A DNA stretch of 64,000 bases from Rariglobus hedericola (GCF_007559335.1 NZ_VMBG01000001.1:2294001-2358000); one strand, 5' to 3'; positions 17,414-27,390 are shown, counted from the stretch's first letter. Translations and numbers: made by a program. The notes: generated from the letters alone by a model not told the origin.

Positions 17414-20032
17414 ATGCCCCTCCGCCTCACCGACCTGCGCACCGAACATCTCGTCAACCCGCTCGGCCTCGACGAATCCATCCCGCGTTTCTCTTGGAAA
17501 ATCGCCGACTCGCGCAACGGCGCCTCGCAACTCGCCTACCAGCTCGAAGTCTCCGCCCACAACGTCGTCGTCTGGGACTCCCGCCGCATCGACGCCGACA
17601 CGTCCATTCTCGTTCCCTACGCCGGCCCCGCGCTCAAGCCCCACACGCGCTACGACTGGCGCATTCGCATCTGGGATCACACCGGCACCGCTTCCGCCTG
17701 GAGCACGCCCGCTTGGTTCGAAACCGGTTTCCTCAACGCCCTCGCTCCGTGGCCCGCCGCCGAATGGATTCATCGCCCCCTCGCCGCCGCGCCCGCCGAC
17801 CGCCCCGCCGCCCACCTGCGCAAAACCTTCCGCCTCACCGCCGCCCCGCGCGAAGCCCGCCTCTACATCACCGCTCGCGGCATCTTTGAACCGCACGTCA
17901 ACGGACAACGCATCGGCAACGACCACCTCACGCCCGGCTGGACCGACTACCGCCACCGCCTCGAATACCTGACCTACGACGTCACCGCGCAACTCACCGC
18001 CGGTGACAACACTCTAGAGGCCCTCCTCGCCGACGGTTGGTATTGCGGCTTCTTCGGATTCAAAACCCAACGCAATAACTACGGCGATAAACCTGCGCTT
18101 CTTGCCACCCTCCGTCTCGTCGAAGCCGACGGCTCAGTCCGCTGGATCGGCACCGACGCCTCTTGGAAAACGTCCCTCGGCCCCGTCGTCGCTGCCGACC
18201 TCTACAACGGAGAAGCCTTCGATGCCCGCCTTGCGCCCAAAACCTGGCAACCCGCCCGCGTTCTCGCTTTCCCCTCGCTTCCTCTCACCGCCAAAGCCTT
18301 CGGCCGGGTCCGCACCATCGAAGAACTCGCCACCGTCGCTCTCACCCAGCCGACGAAAGGCACCCACGTCTTCGATCTCGGCCAAAACATGGTCGGCAAC
18401 ATCCGCCTGCGTATCCGCGCTCCGCGAGGCACGAAGATCACGATCCGCTACGCCGAAATGCTCCAGGCCGACGGCACCGTTTATACCGCCAATCTCCGCG
18501 GTGCCCGCTGCACCGACACCTACATCTGCCGTGGCGGCGGCCTTGAGACCTACGAGCCGCGCTTCACCTTCCACGGCTTCCGCTACGTCGAACTCACCGG
18601 CCTGAAAACCAAGCCGCGTCCCGACGCCGTCACCGGCCTCGTCTGGCACACCGACATGGAGTCCACCGGCACCTTCACCTGCTCCGATCCGCTCGTGAAC
18701 CAGCTCCAGTCCAACATCCGCTGGGGCCAGCGCGGCAACTTCCTCGAAGTCCCCACCGACTGTCCGCAACGCGACGAACGCCTCGGCTGGACCGGCGACG
18801 CGCAAGTGTTCATCCCCACCGCCGCCTTCAACTACGACGTCGCCTCCTTCTTCCGCAAATGGACGCGCGACCTCGCCGACGGCCAGCATCCGAGCGGCGC
18901 CTTCCCCGACACCGCGCCCGACATCTTCTTCAACATCTGGCCCGACAACACCGGCGGCACCGCCGCCTGGGGCGACGCCGGCGTCATCTGCCCGTGGACT
19001 GTGTATCAGAAATACGGAGACACCCGCATCCTCTCCGAAAACTACTCCGCGATGGCCCGCTCGGTCGCCTTCCAGGAAAAAACCTCCGCCGCTCTCATCC
19101 GCCCCGACACCCACTACGGCGACTGGCTCGCCCCCGACGCCTCCGAAGCCGGCTGGGGCGCCACGCCCAGCGATCTCATCGGCACCGCCTATTTTGCCCG
19201 CATCACCGCCATCATGGCCGACGTCGCGCGCATCCTTGGCCACACCGCCGACGCCAAACGCTTCAACGCGCTCCACGCCAAAATCCTCGCCGCCTTCAAC
19301 CGCCGCTTCGTCACCCCCGACGGACGCCTCGCCGGTGACACCCAGACTGCCTACCTGCTCGCGCTCGGCTTCGACCTCCTGCCCGAAAAGCTCCGCCCCG
19401 CTGCGCTCGCCAACCTCGAACGCGCCCTCAAACGCCGTAACGACCACCTCGCCACCGGCTTCGTGGGCACCCCGCTGCTCTGCCCCGTGCTCAGTCGCTT
19501 TGGACGCACCGACCTCGCCTACAAACTCCTCTTCAACGACGACTATCCTGGATGGCTTTTCCCAGTCAAAAACGGAGCCACGACCATGTGGGAACGTTGG
19601 AACAGCTGGACGCCCAACAAAGGCTTCGGCGAAGTCGGCATGAACTCCTTCAACCACTACGCCTACGGTGCGATCGGCGAGTGGCTCTACAACACCACCG
19701 CCGGCATCAGCGAACTCGCCCCCGCCTTCAAAAAAATCCTCCTGCGCCCCCAACCGCACGACAAGCTCACCCACGCCACTGCAACACTCGACACGCCCTA
19801 CGGTATCGTCAGCAGCGCCTGGAAACGCACCGCCAAAACGATCACTTGGACCGTCGTTGTCCCGCCCAACACCACCGCCCTCGCCGTCCCACCCGCCGCA
19901 TCACTCGACGAAGTGCGCATCGCCAAAAAACCGTGGCGAGATACCGTCGGCATCTCCACCGCGACGCACGACAACCTCCCCGCCCTCGTCCTCCCTCCGG
20001 GGCGCTACGTCTTCACGCTCCCGGCCAAATAA
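17414..20032 (+). CDS. GH78 alpha-L-rhamnosidase
   Basis: The 872-residue protein shows the usual order of the family: an N-terminal beta-sandwich beginning L-R-T-E-H-L-V-N-P-L-G-L-D, a second N-domain near 130-290, an (alpha/alpha)6 barrel from about 420, and a C-terminal beta domain (about 765-872). The catalytic-region motif P-T-D-C-P-Q-R-D-E-R-L-G-W-T-G-D lies at about 447-462 and carries the conserved acids; G-D-W-L-A-P-D follows near 569. The enzyme releases terminal L-rhamnose with inversion. There is no signal peptide, so it probably acts on imported rhamnosides. It follows the hybrid regulator after 126 bp. Confidence 0.92.
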   Translation: MPLRLTDLRTEHLVNPLGLDESIPRFSWKIADSRNGASQLAYQLEVSAHNVVVWDSRRIDADTSILVPYAGPALKPHTRYDWRIRIWDHTGTASAWSTPAWFETGFLNALAPWPAAEWIHRPLAAAPADRPAAHLRKTFRLTAAPREARLYITARGIFEPHVNGQRIGNDHLTPGWTDYRHRLEYLTYDVTAQLTAGDNTLEALLADGWYCGFFGFKTQRNNYGDKPALLATLRLVEADGSVRWIGTDASWKTSLGPVVAADLYNGEAFDARLAPKTWQPARVLAFPSLPLTAKAFGRVRTIEELATVALTQPTKGTHVFDLGQNMVGNIRLRIRAPRGTKITIRYAEMLQADGTVYTANLRGARCTDTYICRGGGLETYEPRFTFHGFRYVELTGLKTKPRPDAVTGLVWHTDMESTGTFTCSDPLVNQLQSNIRWGQRGNFLEVPTDCPQRDERLGWTGDAQVFIPTAAFNYDVASFFRKWTRDLADGQHPSGAFPDTAPDIFFNIWPDNTGGTAAWGDAGVICPWTVYQKYGDTRILSENYSAMARSVAFQEKTSAALIRPDTHYGDWLAPDASEAGWGATPSDLIGTAYFARITAIMADVARILGHTADAKRFNALHAKILAAFNRRFVTPDGRLAGDTQTAYLLALGFDLLPEKLRPAALANLERALKRRNDHLATGFVGTPLLCPVLSRFGRTDLAYKLLFNDDYPGWLFPVKNGATTMWERWNSWTPNKGFGEVGMNSFNHYAYGAIGEWLYNTTAGISELAPAFKKILLRPQPHDKLTHATATLDTPYGIVSSAWKRTAKTITWTVVVPPNTTALAVPPAASLDEVRIAKKPWRDTVGISTATHDNLPALVLPPGRYVFTLPAK

Positions 20033-20081
20033 CGCCAAGGCGTCCGCCGGCCCGGTGAGCGGTCCCGCCGCGCCGTCCTAG

Positions 20082-20090
20082 TCTTACGTG
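20082..20090. promoter_or_regulatory. Half-site TCTTACGTG of the LacI operator family
   Basis: The sequence matches the left half of the palindromic site at 25354-25365 and of the site next to the lacI start (28440-28451). It lies about 125 bp before the GH39-like gene at 20215. Regulation by that LacI protein is possible but inferred. Confidence 0.3.
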
Positions 20091-20145
20091 GTGGAGTCCG
20101 AGCGTATTGCCAGCCGGAGTCCGCCTGTTCGATTCACGGTAGAAT

Positions 20146-20191
20146 CCGCGCGTCACCCCTATCCCGACCTTCCGGTCGTGATGGCGCGCGG
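20146..20191. terminator. GC-rich hairpin between GH78 and GH39-like genes
   Basis: CCGCGCG (20146-20152) pairs with CGCGCGG (20185-20191). Inside it TCAC pairs with GTGA, and CGACC pairs with GGTCG around TTCC. No strict T-run follows. It may terminate GH78 transcription or form the leader of the next gene. Confidence 0.4.
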
Positions 20192-20214
20192 TCTTGGTTA
20201 AATTGGACCTACCC

Positions 20215-22575
20215 ATGAGAATCACCGCTCCCCTCCGCGGCGTGCTGGCTGGCTTCACGCCGTTGGCTGTTCTGTCCTCCCTCCTGTTCATCACGCCGGC
20301 GCTCAACGCCGCGCCCGTCGCCATGGAAAAATTCGGGCTTTGTGTGAGACCACAAAGCGTTTCGGATCCCGCTGCTTACTGTGATCAACTGATCGCCTCC
20401 GGAGTAAAATGGGTTCGCATCTCCCCTGAATGGGGCTCGATCGAAACATCGAAAAACACCTATGACTCCGCCTATCTGACCAAGCTGGACGGAATTGTGG
20501 ATCGCCTGCACGACGGCGGCGTAAACGTCCTTTGGATACTATGCTACACGGCACCGTGGGCATCCTCCCAGCCCACCTTGGCGTGGCCCCATATTACTCG
20601 GCGAAAACCCGCCAACTGGGCTGACTGGGAGAGCTACGTCTCGTTCATCACCGCCCGCTACAACGGCAAGATTTCACACTGGGAAGTCTGGAACGAGCCC
20701 GACTTGATCGGCTTCTGGGAGGACAGTGTGGCCGACTACTACACCCTGCTCCAAAAAGCCCATGCCAAGGTAAAGCTGACCAACCCGTCCAACACCGTTC
20801 TCTTGGGCGGCCTCGCCTTGTATGACGGCACCGCCGACTCCTACGGCCTCGGAACCTTCTTCGATAGCCTCATGGCGCTCGGCGCGATCAACTATTTCGA
20901 TGTCACCAATTACCACGCCTACGGTGACTACGCGCGTCACGTCAAACTGCACCAAGGCATGCTCGATGTGATCAACAAATACGGCATCCAGAACAAACCG
21001 ATCTGGATCACCGAGACTGGCTACACCACCTACGGCAACACCTCCTTGGAATCCGCCAAAGCCGACCGGGTCGATCAGATCCACACGGGCAACCTCGGCT
21101 GGAGCGATGTCTCCCGCTACTTCTGGTATTGTCATAGCAACCCCGTCATCACGCCGCCCAATCCTCAGGAGGAAAACTTCGGACTGACCTCCAACGACCT
21201 CACGCCGTTCAAGGCATTCCGGCACTATCAAGCGCTCGACGGAGCCCAAACCGATTTCGCCAAGCAGGCCGCATACCCGTCGCAGGCCGGAACGTTGCAC
21301 ACGCTCCTCTACGTTCCCACCACCAGCGGTGACGGCAGCTATGTCACGCCATCAGGCGACGACCGGGTCATTGCCGCCACCCGCTACATGTATTACCGCG
21401 TCAACGACGGCTGGCTCTATGACGGCAACAGCGGCTTGGACCGCACCGCTTACGTTGACGTCACCTTCCTCGATACAGGTTCGGGCAACTTCACCCTGCA
21501 ATACGACGGCACCGCCAACGCCTACCAGAGCGTCTCCACTGTGCGCACCAACACCGGACTGTGGAAAACCGTCACGTTCACTCTCAACGACGTGAAGTTC
21601 GCAAACCGGCAAAACAACAGCGCCGACTTTCGTTTCTCCGCCGGCAGCACCGGTCTCACCGTTCGCAACGTCACCGTGCATAAATCCTTCAACCCGGGTT
21701 CGGTCATTCTTCAAACCACGCCGGCCTACAAACTGATCGACTACGTCATCGATCCCAACTCCGCCAACGAAGCCTACAATCCGGTCGCCATCCAAGGTGG
21801 GGTCGAATGCCGGTCCATCACGGGAAACAACAAATACTTTTACTTCAGAGTCAGTGACGCCCTCGCCCGGACCGGCGACACCGCCATCAACGTCTCCATC
21901 CGTTTTTGGGATGCCGGCACCGACAACCTCGCGCTCCAATACAACGCGATCAGCAGCACCCATAAGACCATCTCGATCACCAAAACCAATACCAACGCCT
22001 GGCGCACCGTCACCCTCTCGATCACCGACGCTCAGTTCGCCAACGCGCAAAGTTACTTCAGCGACTTTCGCATCACCAATGGCTTGGATGGCACCGCCGA
22101 ATACGTGAGCCGCATTGACGTTACCGTCCTCAACCAAGCTTGGGCCGTCCTCGGGACCACGCCTGATTACAAGCGGCTCCACTATGTCATGACCGCCTCT
22201 GGTGAAGCCGCCAACGTCGTCGCCACCATCGGAGGCCTGGAATGCCGCTCCATCACCGCCAGCAATAAATACCTCTACTTCCGAGCCGACGACGATCTCG
22301 CCGGTTCGGGGAATACCGACGTCAGCATCGCCATCACTTTTTGGGATGCCGGCACCGACAAACTTACCCTGCATTACAATGCCGTCGGCAATGCCTACAA
22401 AGGCGTGAATATCACGAAGACCAACACCAACGCCTGGCGCACGGTCACGGTTAACGTCACCGACGCCAGCTTTACCAACGCTCAAAACTACTCCGCCGAT
22501 TTCCGCATCGGCAACGGCTACGACACCGGCCCGACTGAATACGTGCGCCGCGTCGAACTGACCGTGAATAACTAA
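20215..22575 (+). CDS. Secreted clan-A (GH39-like) glycoside hydrolase with three C-terminal repeat modules
   Basis: ATG 20215 gives a 786-residue protein with a signal peptide ending near L-N-A-A. An earlier in-frame start at 20194 would add 7 residues. The catalytic barrel (about 40-340) has W-E-V-W-N-E-P-D with acid/base Glu161 and I-T-E-T-G-Y with nucleophile Glu267, as in GH39 and related clan-A families. Behind it lie three modules of about 140 residues sharing F-W-D-A-G-T-D and T-N-T-N-A-W-R-T-V-T, probably carbohydrate-binding beta-sandwiches. The gene converges with another GH39-like gene at 22680. The substrate is unknown. Confidence 0.75.
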   Translation: MRITAPLRGVLAGFTPLAVLSSLLFITPALNAAPVAMEKFGLCVRPQSVSDPAAYCDQLIASGVKWVRISPEWGSIETSKNTYDSAYLTKLDGIVDRLHDGGVNVLWILCYTAPWASSQPTLAWPHITRRKPANWADWESYVSFITARYNGKISHWEVWNEPDLIGFWEDSVADYYTLLQKAHAKVKLTNPSNTVLLGGLALYDGTADSYGLGTFFDSLMALGAINYFDVTNYHAYGDYARHVKLHQGMLDVINKYGIQNKPIWITETGYTTYGNTSLESAKADRVDQIHTGNLGWSDVSRYFWYCHSNPVITPPNPQEENFGLTSNDLTPFKAFRHYQALDGAQTDFAKQAAYPSQAGTLHTLLYVPTTSGDGSYVTPSGDDRVIAATRYMYYRVNDGWLYDGNSGLDRTAYVDVTFLDTGSGNFTLQYDGTANAYQSVSTVRTNTGLWKTVTFTLNDVKFANRQNNSADFRFSAGSTGLTVRNVTVHKSFNPGSVILQTTPAYKLIDYVIDPNSANEAYNPVAIQGGVECRSITGNNKYFYFRVSDALARTGDTAINVSIRFWDAGTDNLALQYNAISSTHKTISITKTNTNAWRTVTLSITDAQFANAQSYFSDFRITNGLDGTAEYVSRIDVTVLNQAWAVLGTTPDYKRLHYVMTASGEAANVVATIGGLECRSITASNKYLYFRADDDLAGSGNTDVSIAITFWDAGTDKLTLHYNAVGNAYKGVNITKTNTNAWRTVTVNVTDASFTNAQNYSADFRIGNGYDTGPTEYVRRVELTVNN
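21280..22572 (+). repeat. Three tandem module-coding repeats within the GH39-like gene
   Basis: Three units of roughly 430 bp start near 21280, 21710 and 22145. The second and third share nearly identical DNA, for instance TTTTGGGATGCCGGCACCGA near 21905 and 22340, so this duplication is fairly recent. The first is more diverged. Confidence 0.65.
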
Positions 22576-22604
22576 AACGCCCGACCGCACCGCGCTCTGC
22601 CGGT

Positions 22605-22648
22605 GACCTGAGACAGCGAAGGAACAGGCTCCTTCGCTGCTTCAGGTC
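22605..22648. terminator. Strong bidirectional terminator hairpin
   Basis: GACCTGA pairs with TCAGGTC on the outside, and CAGCGAAGGA pairs with TCCTTCGCTG inside, around an ACAGGC loop. It lies between two convergent genes (stops at 22575 and 22680), where a two-way terminator is expected. Confidence 0.75.
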
Positions 22649-22679
22649 GCGTCGGCTATCACGCGCTCTTTTCCGATCA

Positions 22680-25187
22680 TCAACGCGCTGCCGGCTCCAC
22701 CAAGAACAGCGGGAACCGTTCCGGCGCCTTGCCGTCACCCATGCCAGGCGCAAGGCGCAGCCATTGTTTGCGTCCGTCGCCGTCGTCATCGTTCACGATA
22801 AAGTTCACGCGGAACGGCTCAGCCGGCACCTGCTTCAGCCCGAGCGCCACCCAAGGCAGACGCACCTGATAGCGGGTCGTCGTGCCTTCACGCGTAATCG
22901 CCAGCGCAGTCTGCCGCGTCACCCGGCTGGTTCGCAACGTGGTGCGCGGTGCCATCTGATAAACCGCGCCGTTCAACTCGCCCTTTTCAGTCAGCGCAAA
23001 ACCGACCTCGCTGTAATCAGTCGGCAGCCCCGAAAGCGCGATTCCGACCTGCAAAGAATCCTGCTCCCACAGATCGGTGTCCGTGTGGCTTTGCACATGG
23101 CGGTCATCCGTCACGCGAATATCCAACACGAGCGCTTCATCGGAAGCACTGAGCCGCGCGCTTCCCGAGAGATCGCTTGTGCCGCGCCAGTTCATCTCGG
23201 GACGGATGAGCGCCTCAAAGAGATTCACCACATCGTCCCGCTTGTTCAGCTCCAGCACCAGCGGAGCAGACTCGCTGCGCGGCACCACCCGCACGCCTTC
23301 ATAGGGCAGCCGGAAAACGAACGGTTGCGCCGCGTCACCCAGAGTAATCCGGCCAACCAACGCCCCGCTCGTATCAGCCTTATCGATACTGAAAACCGTC
23401 GTTAACGCAGCCTCCGCGCCCGGGCCAACTGCACCCGATTTGTCGCGGCGGGTGATTTTCAAACCCGCACGATCCGACTCCCACTCAATCGACGGAGTCA
23501 GGTTTCGTTTCAGCGGATTGCGCACTTTAACCGCCGCTTCAACATCCCGACCCGCCACCAGCGCGAGCGTCTTGGGCAGCTCAAGAATCGGCTGCACCAC
23601 CGGCAACATCGCCGGGCCGCTTAACCGCAGGTAAACCGGGCGGTCCGTCACTTCGATCAACACCCCGTCGTCCAATCCGGTGATTGCCAGCGGCTCACCC
23701 ATCAGATCGGTCGCGGACACTACGCTCACGCCCGCCGGACACTCGATCCACATCGGCTGGCTAAACCCGCGGGATTCATTCCACAAGACGAGCACGTTGC
23801 CCTCGCCTGCAGCGGAGCCAGCATACAGGTGCATCTGCATCGCCCCGTCGATAGGCTGGGCGCTCGTAAGATATTTCCGGCCAGAAAGCTCACGAATGAC
23901 CTGACGGTAAGCCGCATAGGCGGGCTTGAGCTGAAAGTCGCGACCAGTGAGCCCGAAGTGATGCTCTTTGTCGGTGGGATCCACGCCCTTGTCGCGCAAG
24001 TTATACCAAAGATATCCCGTGAATCCAAAGGCCGGCGAGGCAGCCATTTTTTTGGCCAACGTGATCGCCTGCTCAGGCTCCCCGCCGGGCATCAACGTGT
24101 GGAAGCCGCCCTCATTCACAAAGACCGGAGCCTTGGCCAAGGCATGGCCTTGGTAAGCCGCTTCGTGTTCGCGATGGCGCACGATCATATCCGGAAACGA
24201 CATGTAGTCGTGATACGCGCGGATGTCCCAGTTGCGCGTTTCCGCCGCGGCGAGGAAGTCGCGAATGAACTCCGGGTTCGGCTTGCGCTTCACCATGGCA
24301 AAACCGCCGTTCATCACTTGCAGCGTGGGATCGACTGCCTTGATCGCGGCGGCCGTGCGGTCGAACAGCGTGACGTAATCCGCAACCGGCGCATTCCAGA
24401 AACCGATGTCGGGCTCGTTCCAGATTTCCCACCAACGAATGCGCTTCTGATAACGCTTCACCGTCGTCGTGACGAACTCGAGCCACGGCTCCATCTTCGG
24501 CGCGGCCTTGTTCCAGTCGGCATGGCTGCCTTGCGGATTTCCCAGGGTGGCCCAGCGCGCAGTGAAGCCCAGCAGCCACTGCTGTTCGATTTTACGCGCA
24601 TCGAGTTCATCCAGGAGCGCATCGCTCGCTTCAAAGCGCCACTGCCCGGCCGCGGGCTGAATGCCGTTCCAGTCCAGAGAATCGCGGACCATGTCGATGC
24701 CGAGCCCCGAGGCGGCGTCCAGTTCACGACGAAGGTCTTCCGGCGTGTTTCGAAACAAATGGGTGCACACTCCGTAGCGGAAAAAACGGCCGTCGCTCTT
24801 CACCGGCTCGCCAATCGTCAGCGCAAATTCATCCGCACCCAGCAAGACGCCGGCCCCATCGCGCGCTTCGAGCCGCACGCGGAACCAACCCGTCCCGGGC
24901 GAAGGCACCGCGACTACGTTTCGACCGGACGTTTTTTCCGGACGCAGTTCACCGCCGCCGCGTTTTTTCTTGAGCCAATCGTCCATCGACCAACGCACGC
25001 TCGCCACGGCTGCACCTTGCGCGCCCAGATCGAAACGGATTTTTTCCTGCCCCCCATAAACCAGGATTACGCGGTCCGCCGGTTTGATTCCGGCCGAGGG
25101 AACCGCAGGCAACGCGGCCGTGGCGACCACAGAACCGAGGCACGCGGCCAGCATCACAAAACGACAAACAAGAAGTCGGAGGCTCAT
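22680..25187 (-). CDS. Secreted GH39-like glycoside hydrolase with C-terminal CBM9/DOMON-like domain
   Basis: ATG at 25187 gives an 835-residue protein with a signal peptide ending near V-A-T-A-A. A TTG two codons upstream is less likely. An N-terminal beta domain (about 25-130) precedes a clan-A barrel with W-E-I-W-N-E-P-D (acid/base Glu258) and V-F-V-N-E-G-G (nucleophile Glu359). A beta-rich linker region follows. The C-terminal 180 residues resemble CBM9/DOMON-type modules, with L-D-I-R-V-T-D-D-R-H and D-L-W-E-Q-D-S-L-Q-V. It is divergent from the PEP-CTERM gene at 25429, and two LacI-type sites lie between them. Confidence 0.75.
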   Translation of the reverse strand: MSLRLLVCRFVMLAACLGSVVATAALPAVPSAGIKPADRVILVYGGQEKIRFDLGAQGAAVASVRWSMDDWLKKKRGGGELRPEKTSGRNVVAVPSPGTGWFRVRLEARDGAGVLLGADEFALTIGEPVKSDGRFFRYGVCTHLFRNTPEDLRRELDAASGLGIDMVRDSLDWNGIQPAAGQWRFEASDALLDELDARKIEQQWLLGFTARWATLGNPQGSHADWNKAAPKMEPWLEFVTTTVKRYQKRIRWWEIWNEPDIGFWNAPVADYVTLFDRTAAAIKAVDPTLQVMNGGFAMVKRKPNPEFIRDFLAAAETRNWDIRAYHDYMSFPDMIVRHREHEAAYQGHALAKAPVFVNEGGFHTLMPGGEPEQAITLAKKMAASPAFGFTGYLWYNLRDKGVDPTDKEHHFGLTGRDFQLKPAYAAYRQVIRELSGRKYLTSAQPIDGAMQMHLYAGSAAGEGNVLVLWNESRGFSQPMWIECPAGVSVVSATDLMGEPLAITGLDDGVLIEVTDRPVYLRLSGPAMLPVVQPILELPKTLALVAGRDVEAAVKVRNPLKRNLTPSIEWESDRAGLKITRRDKSGAVGPGAEAALTTVFSIDKADTSGALVGRITLGDAAQPFVFRLPYEGVRVVPRSESAPLVLELNKRDDVVNLFEALIRPEMNWRGTSDLSGSARLSASDEALVLDIRVTDDRHVQSHTDTDLWEQDSLQVGIALSGLPTDYSEVGFALTEKGELNGAVYQMAPRTTLRTSRVTRQTALAITREGTTTRYQVRLPWVALGLKQVPAEPFRVNFIVNDDDGDGRKQWLRLAPGMGDGKAPERFPLFLVEPAAR

Positions 25188-25296
25188 AAGCAATAGACGG
25201 GGTGAGGGTAGTTAAACGAAGCGGCCGAACAATAACAGGACATCCGCAGGTAACGACCGAGCCGCGAATTCAAAACCGGCACAATCACCCAAATAT

Positions 25297-25308
25297 CTTC
25301 CATGTAAG
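25297..25308. promoter_or_regulatory. LacI-type operator, imperfect (CTTCCATGTAAG)
   Basis: It differs from the palindromic site at 25354-25365 by two bases, and the half-site GTAAG is kept. It lies in the divergent gap between a GH39-like gene and a PEP-CTERM gene. Confidence 0.45.
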
Positions 25309-25353
25309 ACGCGCGCGCGAGCTGCACGCCCGACACCTGCACACCGCGCAATC

Positions 25354-25365
25354 CTTACGTGTAAG
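25354..25365. promoter_or_regulatory. LacI-type operator CTTACGTGTAAG
   Basis: Arms CTTAC and GTAAG flank a GT centre. An 11-of-12 match lies beside the start codon of the LacI gene at 27396-28439 (site 28440-28451). The site is 64 bp before the PEP-CTERM start at 25429. Binding by that LacI protein is a well-supported inference. Confidence 0.6.
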
Positions 25366-25428
25366 ATTCCAAGCGCATTGTGGGGACACCGCCCCTGCGG
25401 TCAAAAGCAGGCAGCCCCCTTACCCACC

Positions 25429-26262
25429 ATGAAATTATTTCGCCCCCTCGTCTGCCTCGCCGCCGGCCTCGGCCTCAGCCAATTCGTCTCGGCCCAGACC
25501 ACCCTCTTCTCCCAAAACTTCGACACACTCGGAGCCACGTCGCCCATCACCAATAGCACCGGCACCCTCGGCAGCGGCACAGGACAGTTCAACTACAACC
25601 TCGGCTCTCAGCAGACTCTTTCCATCGCCGACAAAGGTAGCGGCAATTACGCCGTTCGCCTCAGCGACAACAACACCGCGGCCAGCAATTCGATTATCCA
25701 AGCCAATTTCACCGGAGTCAGCACCACCGGCACGGGTAACAACATCCTCAGTGGTTCGTTCGACTTCACTCCGCTGGCTCTGGGCAACGGCTCCCGCGGA
25801 AATTTGGTCTTCGGCATTGCCACGACAAACGCGACCTCCACCGGTGCCAACAACGCCGTCCAGTTTTTCATCAATGCTGATCTGACCGTCGGCTACACCA
25901 ACGGAACCACGACAACGAACGTGCCGAGTCTCACGCTGGTGGCCGGAACCAGCTACCGCATCGGCATCACCGCCGATTTCGGAAGCGCCATCCAAGACAC
26001 ATGGGGCTTCAGCATCACCAACACGTCCACCAGCACCCAACTTACCTCCCTTTCCGGCCTCTCGACCCGGGGAGCCAACATCACCCCAGGCTCCCTCTAC
26101 TTCTCAGCCGGGACCTTCGACGCCCGCAGCTCCTCGGATCCCCACGTCGAACTCGACAACATCAACTTCACCTCCACATCCGCGATTCCCGAGCCCGGCA
26201 CTTACGCACTCCTCGTCGGTGCCGGCACGCTGTTGATGGTCGGCATGCGCCGCCGTCGTTGA
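25429..26262 (+). CDS. PEP-CTERM sorting-domain protein
   Basis: ATG 25429 gives 277 residues with a signal peptide ending F-V-S-A-Q. The mature part starts with F-S-Q-N-F-D-T-L, a motif often seen in lectin-like PEP-CTERM proteins, and is Thr/Ser/Asn-rich with an all-beta look. The C-terminus is I-P-E-P-G-T-Y, a hydrophobic stretch, then M-R-R-R-R. It probably goes to the outer surface through exosortase. A PL22-like gene follows after 78 bp on the same strand. LacI-type sites lie upstream. Confidence 0.85.
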   Translation: MKLFRPLVCLAAGLGLSQFVSAQTTLFSQNFDTLGATSPITNSTGTLGSGTGQFNYNLGSQQTLSIADKGSGNYAVRLSDNNTAASNSIIQANFTGVSTTGTGNNILSGSFDFTPLALGNGSRGNLVFGIATTNATSTGANNAVQFFINADLTVGYTNGTTTTNVPSLTLVAGTSYRIGITADFGSAIQDTWGFSITNTSTSTQLTSLSGLSTRGANITPGSLYFSAGTFDARSSSDPHVELDNINFTSTSAIPEPGTYALLVGAGTLLMVGMRRRR

Positions 26263-26340
26263 CCGCAGGAGAATTCTACGGATTCTAAGGGCTAACGTGG
26301 GCGAACTCCGCCCTGTTTGCTCGCCTCGTTCCTACCCCTC

Positions 26341-27390
26341 ATGGACGCCATTCCCGTCACTCAGTTCTCAGACTTCGAATACCTCACCTACCCGCATTCC
26401 AACGGCTGGGTGGACAACGGTGCCGGTCTGATCCTCGCCCGTCGCGGGCCCACGATGACCGCCTTTGTGCGTCACGACGTCGCGTCCGGCCAAGCCACCG
26501 TCCTCGCTGAAGTTTCCCACGCGAAGAATGACGCGCGCTGCGTTTACTTCGATGTCGCTGAAAACGTGCTGGCCTGCCTGAGCGAGCTCACGCTCTTCAC
26601 GCTCGATCTAGGCAACGCGTCCGCGAAACCGCACGCCGTGTTTACCTTCCCCGCCGATACGAAATACTGCGAGTTGTGCAGCCTGCATCCAGAGGGGACT
26701 CATGTCCTCGTGCATGCCCATTTTGAAGGCCGGCATCGCTGCTGGGAATTTTCACTTAGCGACGACACGCATAAAGAGCTCTGGAGTTCCGAGTGGTATG
26801 CCAACCACTTCCACTACGTCCCGCACAACCCTTCGTTGATCGGCTTCAGTCACGAGGGCCCCGCTCACGAAATCGCGGACCGCGCCTGGGTCTTCACCGC
26901 CGGCTCGCCCGAGACCGCCCGCTGCGTCTTTGACCTCAGTCACCTGCCCGTCGAAAAACGCCTCAACATCGGCCACGAGTTATGGGCGCACCACGCCGAT
27001 ACCGGTCTCGCGGTCGCGTATGTCGGCAGCAAAGGTCGCCCGCGCGGACTCTACGAAATCTACGCCGACGGACGCCCCGCACGCCTCGTCAGCGAAGGCG
27101 ACCGCGACTGGCACTCCAATATTTCCCGCGACGGCACCATGGCCGTCACCGACACGAGCGCCCCGCTAGACCGCCCGGAAATCGAATTCAGTCCTGCCGA
27201 CGCCGGCAGCGACATCGTGCTCATCGACATGGCCACCGGTGCCCGTCGCGTCATCGCCCACACGCTTTCCACGCCGCATCACCCGGCGCATCCGCATCCC
27301 ACGTTTTCGCCCGACGGCCAGTGGGTGTATTTCAACCAAAGCGAACCCGGCAACCAACGCTATCGCGTGTGCCGTGTGAAGATCGCTTGA
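26341..27390 (+). CDS. PL22 oligogalacturonate lyase-like beta-propeller protein
   Basis: The 349-residue protein without signal peptide has a WD40/TolB-like seven-bladed propeller look (late blade F-S-P-D-G-Q-W-V-Y-F). The segment N-H-F-H-Y-V-P-H, then G-F-S-H-E-G-P-A-H, D-R-A-W, and later G-H-E-L-W-A-H-H resembles the His-rich metal site of oligogalacturonate lyases (PL22), as I recall the family. Those enzymes split unsaturated digalacturonate in the cytoplasm. A pectin link would fit the rhamnosidase at 17.4 kb. It could instead be a non-catalytic propeller. It converges with the LacI gene, leaving 5 bp between stops. Confidence 0.55.
   Translation: MDAIPVTQFSDFEYLTYPHSNGWVDNGAGLILARRGPTMTAFVRHDVASGQATVLAEVSHAKNDARCVYFDVAENVLACLSELTLFTLDLGNASAKPHAVFTFPADTKYCELCSLHPEGTHVLVHAHFEGRHRCWEFSLSDDTHKELWSSEWYANHFHYVPHNPSLIGFSHEGPAHEIADRAWVFTAGSPETARCVFDLSHLPVEKRLNIGHELWAHHADTGLAVAYVGSKGRPRGLYEIYADGRPARLVSEGDRDWHSNISRDGTMAVTDTSAPLDRPEIEFSPADAGSDIVLIDMATGARRVIAHTLSTPHHPAHPHPTFSPDGQWVYFNQSEPGNQRYRVCRVKIA

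Noticed and set aside
18134-19774. 546-residue minus-strand reading frame
   Set aside because: Lies wholly antisense to the GH78 gene and is low-complexity; GC-rich codon use opens such frames.
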